From Planctomycetales bacterium (GTDB lineage: Bacteria > Planctomycetota > Planctomycetia > Isosphaerales > Isosphaeraceae), in contig DAHZZC010000047.1 in assembly GCA_027435495.1 (NCBI GenBank), forward strand, positions 1 through 6,818: 6,818 bases of DNA. The letters are read 5' to 3'. Under the pieces are notes generated by a model. That model saw only the letters and a list, made by a program, of their open reading frames with translations, was not told the origin of the DNA and searched no databases. Position 1 is the stretch's first letter. Each line of letters begins with the position of its first letter. The position numbers were made by a program, and so were the translations under genes. Positions 1-5,495 of the stretch are shown here, piece after piece.

Positions 1-413
1 GTGTTCCCCTCCGTGTCGAACAATATCGCATTGGTATATCCATATGTTTCGATAAATCCACTAAGGACCTGGCGGGCGCGTTTGGAGATCTCGGCGTGCT
101 CGGGCGAGCCAGGGCCGGCGGTCCGGAGTTCGGCGAGCTTCTGGGCGGCTTCCATCACCGAGGGGGACCGGCCGAGGATCGCCAGGTCGCCCCGGCGTTC
201 CTGGATAAATCGCTCGAGCTGGAGGGTCCTGGCCTCGGAGATCGCCAGGAGGTTTCGGCGGATGGTCTTCTCCAGCGACTGTGCGGAGATCGCCTGTGTC
301 AGCAGGGTGAGCACGCCGCAGGGGATCAGCGAGATGCACAAAAAGAAGAAGAGCAGGTGCGCGCTAATTCGGGTGCGGGTCCACCAGGCTCGGAACAACC
401 GGGGCGATGTCAT
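1..413 (-). CDS. Membrane sensor with Cache-like extracytoplasmic domain, N-terminal part (probably a histidine kinase)
   Basis: The minus-strand frame is open from an ATG at 413 to the left edge, giving 137 complete codons. Residues about 1-18 are basic and cytoplasmic (MTSPRLFRAWWTRTRISAH). Residues about 19-41 form one hydrophobic membrane helix (LLFFFLCISLIPCGVLTLL). The remainder is polar and should lie outside the cytoplasmic membrane. The helix containing LERFIQERRGDLAILGRSP (about 66-84) and the later GYTNAILFDTEGN (125-137) match the opening of Cache-type sensor domains, where a long helix with an RxxDL pattern precedes a strand ending in D-x-x-G. Cache proteins are mostly histidine kinases, chemoreceptors or cyclases; the output domain lies outside the window, so kinase is only the likeliest guess. 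The gene starts 70 bases after the UrtA-like gene, consistent with one transcript. The frame is open further upstream, overlapping that gene, but I saw no better start; the ribosome binding site is weak. Confidence 0.8.
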   Translation of the reverse strand, partial: MTSPRLFRAWWTRTRISAHLLFFFLCISLIPCGVLTLLTQAISAQSLEKTIRRNLLAISEARTLQLERFIQERRGDLAILGRSPSVMEAAQKLAELRTAGPGSPEHAEISKRARQVLSGFIETYGYTNAILFDTEGN

Positions 414-483
414 CTCGGGTCGAGCCTCGATCTCGTCGGGGGTTCGGAACGTGGGATTTCGCTCGGTGGCTTTCGGGGTCGAT

Positions 484-1827
484 CTACGCCTTTTTCGCGG
501 CCTCGGTCTTCGCGGGTACGGGCGGCGGCTCGGACTTCGGCCGGGCCGGAGTCGATCCGGCCCCAACGACGCCCGTGCCGGGGTTGGACCAGCCGCCCCA
601 TCGCTGGTGCAGTTCCTCAAGGAACGCCTCCCAGGCGACGCGGGGACGCGAGGCCGGGAACGGCAGCGGCCGGACCGTTTTACTGCTCGCCCAGACGACG
701 TCAAACTGGCCGTCGCCCCGGATCTGGCCGATATAAACCGGCCGCCAGGTGTGCAGGGACCGCCGGGCGACGCCGATGATCCCTTCGGGGGCGCTCATGG
801 TCTGGCGACGGACCGTCTTGATCACCGAGTCGATCTCGTCGGTCTGCGCCTCCTCGACGGCCTGCGCCCAGAACTTCACGCTATTATATGCGGCGACAAT
901 CACATCGCTGGTCACCCGGTCGCTACCGTACCGGGCGCGAAACTTCCGGACGAACTGGCGGTTCTCCTCGGTGTCGAGACTCTGGAAGTAGTTCCAGGCG
1001 GCGTAGTCGCCGACCATCTCGCGGAGCGGCAGATGCCGAAGCTCATCCTCGGCGATGCTGAATGAGACGATCGGGACCACCTTCGGCCCGACGCCAGCCT
1101 CGGCCAGCTTTCGATAAAACGGCGCGTTGGTGTCGCCGACCACCGTGCTGATCACCACGTCGGGATGCGCCTTCTTGATCGCCCCGACCAGTCCATCGAC
1201 GTCGCTCGTGCCGTAGAGGACATATTCCTCGCCGACAACCTCGGCCCCCAGCGGTGTGATGTAGTCGCGTGCGATCGCGTTGACCGCATGCGGCCAGACG
1301 TAGTCCGACCCGGCCAGGAAGAACCGACGTGCCTTCAGCCGGTCGTAGGCCCACTTCACCGAGGGAATCACCTGCTGATTCGGCGCAGCGCCGGTATAGA
1401 TGATGTTCGGCGACTCCTCCAGCCCTTCGTAGGCCATCGGGTAGAAGAGCAGGCCGCGAGCCTTCTCGACGATCGGCTTGACCGCTTTTCGGCTGGCGGA
1501 GGTCCAGCAGCCGAAGATCGCCGAGACCTTCTCCTCGTCGATCAATCGCTCGGCCTCGCGGGCGAAGGTGGGCCAGTCGGATCGACCGTCCGCCTTGACC
1601 CACTCGACCGGCCGGCCGCCGAGCAATCCGCCAGCCTGGTTGATCTCCTCCAGCGCGAGGACCTCGGCGTCGATCATCGACTCCTCGCTGATCTTCATCG
1701 GGCCGGTCCGCGAGTGGAGCAACCCGACCTTGATCGGCGCGAGCTTGCCGGTCAGCCGGGGCGCCGCCCAGATGGCCAGCCCCACTGCGACGATCAGCCC
1801 GATCAGACCCGTCAGCCACCATCGCAT
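484..1827 (-). CDS. UrtA/FmdD-type (urea or short-chain amide) substrate-binding protein
   Basis: This 447-residue protein belongs to the periplasmic binding family of UrtA, FmdD and AmiC (Peripla_BP_5), which bind urea or small amides. Family signatures run along its whole length: KVGLLHSRTGPMKISEES (33-50), IFGCWTSASRKAV (104-116), GLLFYPMAYEG (125-135), YTGAAPNQQVIPSV (144-157), LAGSDYVWPH (171-180), GDTNAPFYRKL (231-241), VGDYAAWNYFQSL (272-284) and IGQIRGDGQFDVVW (366-379). The N-terminus (2-22) is one hydrophobic helix. It has no lipobox cysteine, so it is either a signal peptide cut near IWA-AP or an uncleaved membrane anchor. The last 35 or so residues are a Pro/Ala/Lys-rich tail beyond the usual fold. 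The start is supported by GGAGGG 8 bases upstream. No urea permease or ATPase genes are visible; the downstream neighbour is a membrane sensor. A role in sensing is inferred; the ligand (urea, amide or amino acid) cannot be told from sequence alone. Confidence 0.9.
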   Translation of the reverse strand: MRWWLTGLIGLIVAVGLAIWAAPRLTGKLAPIKVGLLHSRTGPMKISEESMIDAEVLALEEINQAGGLLGGRPVEWVKADGRSDWPTFAREAERLIDEEKVSAIFGCWTSASRKAVKPIVEKARGLLFYPMAYEGLEESPNIIYTGAAPNQQVIPSVKWAYDRLKARRFFLAGSDYVWPHAVNAIARDYITPLGAEVVGEEYVLYGTSDVDGLVGAIKKAHPDVVISTVVGDTNAPFYRKLAEAGVGPKVVPIVSFSIAEDELRHLPLREMVGDYAAWNYFQSLDTEENRQFVRKFRARYGSDRVTSDVIVAAYNSVKFWAQAVEEAQTDEIDSVIKTVRRQTMSAPEGIIGVARRSLHTWRPVYIGQIRGDGQFDVVWASSKTVRPLPFPASRPRVAWEAFLEELHQRWGGWSNPGTGVVGAGSTPARPKSEPPPVPAKTEAAKKA

Positions 1828-1835
1828 GCCGCGAT

Positions 1836-1841
1836 CCCTCC
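1836..1841 (-). promoter_or_regulatory. Ribosome binding site of the UrtA-like gene
   Basis: GGAGGG on the minus strand ends 8 bases before the ATG at 1827. It is a strong Shine-Dalgarno match and decides the start. Confidence 0.7.
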
Positions 1842-1875
1842 GCCCGCACCGTCAAACGGGACGTAACCCGCATAG

Positions 1876-1881
1876 ATTATA
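1876..1881 (-). promoter_or_regulatory. Candidate -10 box for the UrtA-like gene
   Basis: A perfect TATAAT on the minus strand lies about 48 bases before the ATG of the UrtA-like gene, inside otherwise GC-rich DNA. No TTGACA-like hexamer stands 16-18 bases upstream; that stretch is nearly all G and C. If it is a promoter, it probably needs an activator. Transcription would start near 1869 and would also serve the downstream sensor gene. Confidence 0.4.
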
Positions 1882-2086
1882 TCCGACACCCGGCGCGGCG
1901 TGCGGACGGAGAGCTATCGTTTCGGCCGATTCCATCGTTGCGATCGTCTCAATCGAGATCCGGGCCACGCCGGGACATTCCCAAACGAGAGGCGTGGTGA
2001 TAGCAAGCACGACCACGGATCGGATTTGTGGTAGGACCGAAAAAATGGATTGACGGTAGGATCGCATACGATAGAATGACAGGTGT

Positions 2087-2154
2087 GAGCCTGGAGCGTC
2101 GGTCGAGGGTTCAGGTTAGCCTGATCGCCTATGACAACCGACCCATCCAGGCTC
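2087..2154. repeat. Nested three-helix inverted repeat after the DUF3800 gene
   Basis: Three pairs of complementary arms are nested. The outer pair is GAGCCTGGA (2087-2095) with TCCAGGCTC (2146-2154), 9 bp. The middle pair is GTCGGT (2098-2103) with ACCGAC (2137-2142), 6 bp. The inner pair is TCAGG (2111-2115) with CCTGA (2120-2124), 5 bp around a TTAG loop. A 2x3 internal loop separates outer and middle helices; a 7x12 loop separates middle and inner. On the minus strand it begins 8 bases after the DUF3800 stop codon, so it would lie in the 3' untranslated end of that mRNA. No U-run follows on either strand, so it is not a textbook terminator. It could be a stabilising 3' structure, a small structured RNA or a relic of a mobile-element boundary. 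Confidence 0.5.
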
Positions 2155-2162
2155 GCATCGCT

Positions 2163-3029
2163 TCACTGCCCATCATTTCGTCCCGATCTTCTCTTCAGAT
2201 TTTCCAGGGTCACCCTCTTCTGGGGAGGCGGCTTCTTCTTCCGTTGCGATGCCGTCCTGGGCTTCCAGAACCATGCGCTGTACTTCTTAAGGTGCTGGTT
2301 GATCGTCGACTGATGGAACTGCTTCCAGAAGCCCGCATCCATTCGCTTGACCCCATGGGGTTGCAACGCCAGGGCCAGGTAATCTCGAACGGCGAGCTTT
2401 TCCTCCTTCCTGGAAGGATTCAACTGCTGGTAGAGACAGCCCGTCAACAAATCACAAAGCTGCAAGCATTGATTGGCATCCTTCCAGGAGTCTGTATGCT
2501 GGAACTCGGCGATGTACGGATTCTGGCCCGCGTAGTTCCCGGTAAATCTGGCCCTGAGATGGGCAACCACGTCATAACCGTACATGATCCGAAGACGATC
2601 CAGGAAGAAGCGTGCGTTCCTGATCGGAGTGCCCTCCTCGCATCCCTTCAGTTCGGGATGCAAGAGCATTTCCGCCCACTTCTTGTAGGCCCTTCGGCGC
2701 TTCAAGGCATCGGGCTCGAATGGATCGCCGAAATACTTCCCATTCCAGATGCTCCAATCGATCACAATACTACGATAATAGCAATCGTTTGAACTGAAAA
2801 TATCTATCCATTTCTTGCCGATCTCGACATCTCGGGGCGACCTGAACTCCGTGAGATGGACTTCCTTGTACTTCGCCGATTTCTTCGATGAAGTATTGAA
2901 ATAACCGATATGATCCTTGGCCTCGCACAATTCCGAGTGCAAGAGACCATGATTAGGCACGAACAGCATGCCAATGATCAGCCATTTCTGGTCATGGGTC
3001 CCTGACTCATCGGCGTAGATGCGATACAT
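2163..3029 (-). CDS. DUF3800 domain protein
   Basis: This 288-residue protein starts MYRIYADESGTHD, with the YxDESG signature that opens DUF3800 proteins. FFLDR (141-145) and LQLCDLLTGCLYQQ (189-202) match the later family motifs, in which an acidic residue sits in a central strand and in an LQLxDLxxG helix. Asp7, Asp144 and Asp193 could form an acidic cluster like that of RNase H-like nucleases; this is inferred. Residues about 256-288 are a basic tail rich in Lys, Arg and Pro, compatible with nucleic acid binding. The family has no firmly established general function and often occurs on mobile or variable DNA. The gene is much poorer in G and C than its neighbours: three 60-base rows counted by hand gave 33, 43 and 52 percent, against 83 percent for a row inside dhaKL. 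It has its own gaps, promoter candidate and flanking structures, suggesting horizontal acquisition. The ribosome binding site is weak (AAAGGG, about 8 bases upstream). Confidence 0.88.
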   Translation of the reverse strand: MYRIYADESGTHDQKWLIIGMLFVPNHGLLHSELCEAKDHIGYFNTSSKKSAKYKEVHLTEFRSPRDVEIGKKWIDIFSSNDCYYRSIVIDWSIWNGKYFGDPFEPDALKRRRAYKKWAEMLLHPELKGCEEGTPIRNARFFLDRLRIMYGYDVVAHLRARFTGNYAGQNPYIAEFQHTDSWKDANQCLQLCDLLTGCLYQQLNPSRKEEKLAVRDYLALALQPHGVKRMDAGFWKQFHQSTINQHLKKYSAWFWKPRTASQRKKKPPPQKRVTLENLKRRSGRNDGQ

Positions 3030-3054
3030 CGAACCAACCCTTTCCCGTCATTTA

Positions 3055-3072
3055 TCCTCGAAATACCGAGGA
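3055..3072 (-). promoter_or_regulatory. Hairpin in the DUF3800 leader
   Basis: TCCTCG and CGAGGA form a 6-bp stem around a 6-base AT-rich loop, 25 to 43 bases before the DUF3800 ATG and downstream of its promoter candidate. It would fold in the mRNA leader, or act as an operator in DNA. The function is unknown. Confidence 0.3.
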
Positions 3073-3092
3073 CGAGCGATGTTTCAACAAAG

Positions 3093-3121
3093 AGTATACA
3101 GCCGTCCCTCGGAATCAGCAA
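3093..3121 (-). promoter_or_regulatory. Sigma-70-like promoter candidate for the DUF3800 gene
   Basis: On the minus strand, TTGCTG (3121-3116) and TATACT (3098-3093) are separated by exactly 17 bases. The -10 matches consensus at 5 of 6 positions and the -35 at 3 of 6. Transcription would start near 3086, leaving a leader of about 57 bases. The placement just upstream of a low-GC gene fits a transferred gene carrying its own promoter. Confidence 0.45.
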
Positions 3122-3154
3122 TCATCTGTCTGGTCTCGATTTCGTAGCCTTGAA

Positions 3155-3166
3155 CCGACCGGTCGG
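3155..3166. repeat. Perfect 12-bp palindrome
   Basis: CCGACCGGTCGG reads the same on both strands. It lies about 35 bases upstream of the -35 hexamer of the DUF3800 promoter candidate. It could be a binding site for a dimeric regulator, but GC-rich palindromes of this length also arise by chance. Confidence 0.3.
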
Positions 3167-3286
3167 CGCGAGGTCATTGAGGCGCCAGATCGGTCGCGAG
3201 CTTCAATCGTCGAGAAACGGTACAGTGAGGCGAGGTGAAGCGATCTCGACGACGGCGGATCGGAAGTCACCCGAGTCGGCGTTTTC

Positions 3287-3307
3287 CGGCCCAGTTTGCT
3301 CGGGCCG
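3287..3307 (-). terminator. Weak stem-loop downstream of dhaKL
   Basis: CGGCCC (3287-3292) and GGGCCG (3302-3307) pair as a 6-bp all-GC stem with a 9-base loop, about 43 bases after the dhaKL stop. In the minus-strand transcript it is followed by GAAAAC rather than a U-run, so intrinsic termination is doubtful. Confidence 0.25.
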
Positions 3308-3349
3308 TCCGGCCGGAACGAGCGACAGGGCGAGTCACGCCGAGAGACG

Positions 3350-5056
3350 TCAATCCATCGCCTGGAGCGCCTCGCTTGCCGCCCGGAGCCAGAGGGAAAC
3401 CGCGACGGCGCCGGGGTCGGGTCGGCCGAGGGCGCGGTCGCCGAGGTAGCTGGTCCGGCCTCGCCTCGGCGACATCGAGGCGGTCGCCTCGGCGCCGCCC
3501 TTGGCCGCCTCGACGGCCTCAGCAAGTGCGGCCATCGCCGGCTTCCCGGCGTGCAGGCCCGAGGCGAGCGTCTCGGCGGCCGGGAACAGGGCGTCGAGCA
3601 TTGTCCGTTCGCCGGCACTGGCACCGCCCAGTTCGCTAATTCCGACGGCGCCCGCGTGGAGCGCCTCGGCCCAGGTTGTCGCGGCGGTGGGGTCATTCGA
3701 TCGCAACGCGGCAGCAGCGCGGAGGAGGAGCATCGCATAGAGCGGACCCGAAGTCCCGCCGAGGGCACGTTGCAGGGTCAGGGCGAGTTCGTGGAGGGTC
3801 GCGGCCGGGTCGTCGAGCGGGCAGGCGGGCAGGGTCTCCAGAACGGCTCGGGCGCCCCTGGTCAGGCTGATCCCGATGTCGCCGTCGCCGACGGCCTGGT
3901 CGAGCTCGGTGAGTTGCGGCTCGGCCTTGATGAGCACCTCGGCCGCGGCCCGGATGGCGGCGCCGAGGCGGCGGCCCGTCGCGGTTTGAGGTGCGCCGGC
4001 GGCGGGCCTCAGCGCCGGAGGAGGCGGCGGGAAGCTGGCCGACGATGGCGATCGAGGGCGGTCCGCCGCGTTCGGCCAGGCGGGCGCATCGGTCGGGGCA
4101 TCGAGGCGTGCGAGCCGTCGATCGTCCACCGGAAGGACGGTCAGGGAGACGCCCGCCATCTCGAGCGCCGAGAGGAACGTACCCGCGTAGGCTCTCTCGA
4201 CCCGACGGCCGGCGCGCTCGAGGACATCGATGGCGTGTCGGGCGACGATCGACAGTTCCATCGTCGGCGTGGCGCCGAGGTTGTTGACGAGCAGGACGAC
4301 CCGATCGGCGTGGACCTCGTCGAGGATCGGGCCCATCAGGCGATCGACCATCGCATCGGCCGGCTCGATCGGAACGCGACGGACACCCGGCTCGCCGTGG
4401 ATGCCGAGGCCCAGCTCGACCTCGGTTTCGCCCAGCGAGAAGCCCGGCCGACCGGCCGCGGGGACCGTGCAGGGCGAGAGCGCCACGCCCATCGTCCGGA
4501 CGGCCGAGGCGGCCTCGCGCGCCTCGGCGGCGACCTCAGCGAGAGTGGCGCCTGAATCGGCCGCCGCGCCGGCGATCTTGTGGACCAGGATCGTCCCGGC
4601 GAGCCCTCGGCGTCCCGCGTGCCCACCCGCGCCGGCCAGCGCGACGTCATCGGCGACGATCACCATCTCGACCGGGATTCCCTCGGCCCGGGCGCGCTCG
4701 GCGGCGAGGCCGAAGTTGAGCCGGTCGCCGGTGTAGTTCTTGACGATCAGGAGCGCCCCTCGTGAGGCCGCGACGGCCCGGATGGCGGCGTGGACGGAGT
4801 CGGGGCTTGGCGAGGTGAAGACGTCCCCCGCGACCGCCGCGCTGAGCATTCCCCGGCCGATGTAGCCCGCATGGGCCGGCTCGTGCCCGCTCCCGCCGCC
4901 GGAGATCAGGCCGACCTGCTGGCCTCTCGCCTCATCGGCATCGGCCCGGATCAAAACCGACTCGCCCGCCAGCCGCTTCAGCCCGGGATGGATCGCGACC
5001 ATCCCTTCCAGCATCTCTTCCACGACGCGGATCGGATCGTTGATGAGCTTCTTCAT
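3350..5056 (-). CDS. Dihydroxyacetone kinase, ATP-dependent, DhaK-DhaL fusion
   Basis: This cytoplasmic enzyme phosphorylates dihydroxyacetone (and often glyceraldehyde) with ATP, feeding glycerol or triose breakdown into glycolysis. At 568 residues it has the length of single-chain Citrobacter-type kinases. Residues 1 to about 318 are the DhaK domain: GGGSGHEPAHAGY (53-65), KNYTGD (106-111) and GLGIHGEPG (216-224). His58, Asp111 and His220 correspond to E. coli DhaK His56, Asp109 and His218; the last binds substrate covalently. A Pro/Ala-rich linker spans about 319-358. The DhaL ATP domain follows, with Mg-binding Asp386, Asp391 and Asp393 in LDQAVGDGDIG, GGTSGPLY (433-440) and GRTSYLGDR (533-541). 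Separate DhaL proteins usually have GDGDHG; here Ile replaces His. The frame is open up to 5356, but the ATG at 5056 has GGAG 9 bases upstream and its protein begins MKKLINDP, like E. coli DhaK. No PTS subunit dhaM is visible, as expected for the ATP-dependent type. Confidence 0.95.
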   Translation of the reverse strand: MKKLINDPIRVVEEMLEGMVAIHPGLKRLAGESVLIRADADEARGQQVGLISGGGSGHEPAHAGYIGRGMLSAAVAGDVFTSPSPDSVHAAIRAVAASRGALLIVKNYTGDRLNFGLAAERARAEGIPVEMVIVADDVALAGAGGHAGRRGLAGTILVHKIAGAAADSGATLAEVAAEAREAASAVRTMGVALSPCTVPAAGRPGFSLGETEVELGLGIHGEPGVRRVPIEPADAMVDRLMGPILDEVHADRVVLLVNNLGATPTMELSIVARHAIDVLERAGRRVERAYAGTFLSALEMAGVSLTVLPVDDRRLARLDAPTDAPAWPNAADRPRSPSSASFPPPPPALRPAAGAPQTATGRRLGAAIRAAAEVLIKAEPQLTELDQAVGDGDIGISLTRGARAVLETLPACPLDDPAATLHELALTLQRALGGTSGPLYAMLLLRAAAALRSNDPTAATTWAEALHAGAVGISELGGASAGERTMLDALFPAAETLASGLHAGKPAMAALAEAVEAAKGGAEATASMSPRRGRTSYLGDRALGRPDPGAVAVSLWLRAASEALQAMD

Positions 5057-5136
5057 CGGAGTGGACTCCATCGGCCGAGGTTGGGCGGGTCGTTCGTCCC
5101 AGAACCAGTCCATGATCGAGCGGAAGCCGAACGGTT

Positions 5137-5250
5137 TCAACTCCGCGAGGGCCTGATTCGCGAGCCGCCGAAGACCGCGAACAGCGGGGCCAGCACGGCG
5201 ACGATCGTCCTGATCTGCCAGAGCCGGAACCGCATCGTCAAGGCTCGCAT
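5137..5250 (-). CDS. Putative 37-residue single-pass membrane peptide
   Basis: The small frame encodes MRALTMRFRLWQIRTIVAV followed by LAPLFAVFGG and a short basic end. A basic N-terminus precedes one hydrophobic stretch (about residues 16-28), and the MRFRL beginning resembles the many small planctomycete proteins that open with a short basic segment and a helix. GGAGG lies 4 bases before the ATG, a strong though close ribosome binding site, placed directly behind the stop of the nuclease remnant. dhaKL begins 80 bases downstream. It could be a real small protein, a truncated relic of a larger one, or chance. No function can be assigned. Confidence 0.4.
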   Translation of the reverse strand: MRALTMRFRLWQIRTIVAVLAPLFAVFGGSRIRPSRS

Positions 5251-5261
5251 CCCGCCTCCGA

Positions 5262-5495
5262 TCACTCCGAGGGCTCGGCCTTCGGCTTCCGCCTGCGGGT
5301 CCAGAAGCGACGGACCTGGGCGAGGGTCTCCGCCGTCTCGATCTTGTGGAGGACATCCTCCAGCAGGTAGGGATCCCGGACCTCCTTCAACTCGGGCATC
5401 AATTCCAGCCCCTCGGCGCCGAACTTGATTTTCAAGGAAGTCTCGATGCCCTGAAGCTGCCCCTTCACCATACTGTGCCGCTCGAACGTGGTCAT
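5262..5495 (-). CDS. C-terminal fragment of the Rpn-family nuclease, possibly re-initiated
   Basis: This 77-codon frame starts at an ATG whose last two bases are the first two of the preceding frame's TGA (ATGA overlap, 5495-5492). It encodes MTTFERHSMVKGQLQG, then the helical C-terminal region KFGAEGLELMPEL and TLAQVRRFW, and ends in a basic stretch (RRRKPK). In relatives this region is continuous with the nuclease domain. Overlapping stop and start could allow a ribosome finishing the first frame to make this piece separately; this is inferred. Alone it holds no catalytic residues. Confidence 0.5.
   Translation of the reverse strand: MTTFERHSMVKGQLQGIETSLKIKFGAEGLELMPELKEVRDPYLLEDVLHKIETAETLAQVRRFWTRRRKPKAEPSE

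Larger units (their letters stand above)
1828..2162. other. 335-base intergenic region between the DUF3800 and UrtA-like genes
   Basis: I accept no gene here. It holds, in minus-strand order, a nested inverted repeat directly behind the DUF3800 stop codon, a T-rich run at about 2039-2045 without a stem in front of it, and the -10 box and ribosome binding site of the UrtA-like gene. A heptamer GGTAGGA occurs twice, at 2030 and 2055. A 71-codon minus-strand frame at 1852-2067 has no recognisable protein features and overlaps the -10 box, so I leave it out. Confidence 0.6.
3030..3349. other. 320-base intergenic region between dhaKL and the DUF3800 gene
   Basis: I accept no gene here. It contains the DUF3800 promoter candidate and leader hairpin on its left, the 12-base palindrome at 3155-3166, and a GC-rich stem-loop at 3287-3307 just after the dhaKL stop. 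Base composition shifts from AT-richer on the left to GC-rich on the right, so the edge of the presumed insertion may lie near 3120-3160. Confidence 0.55.

Noticed and set aside
1..1065. 354-codon plus-strand open frame
   Set aside because: It lies opposite the sensor and UrtA-like genes. Its residue content (Arg, Gly, Pro, Ser rich) is typical of the antisense of GC-rich coding DNA, and no family motif is visible.
484..1827. Complete urea uptake operon
   Set aside because: Only the binding protein is visible; no permease or ATPase gene is adjacent on either side within the window.
2030..2061. Direct repeat GGTAGGA with 25-base spacing
   Set aside because: Seven bases repeated twice is too little to separate from chance, and it lies near no promoter element.
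1852..2067. 71-codon minus-strand frame between the DUF3800 and UrtA-like genes
   Set aside because: It has no recognisable domain, no clear ribosome binding site, and overlaps the TATAAT promoter candidate.
2163..3029. A multi-gene antiviral defence system around DUF3800
   Set aside because: There is no partner gene on either side; the neighbours are a triose kinase and a nutrient-type receptor. A lone DUF3800 gene is not enough to claim a system.
3296..4555. 419-codon plus-strand open frame
   Set aside because: It is antisense to dhaKL, whose motifs are unmistakable. The long frame is a by-product of GC content near 70 percent or more.
5057..5356. N-terminal extension of dhaKL by 100 codons
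   Set aside because: The extension is low-complexity, Arg/Ser-rich and overlaps the nuclease remnant. The ATG at 5056 has a GGAG site and gives the family's normal N-terminus.
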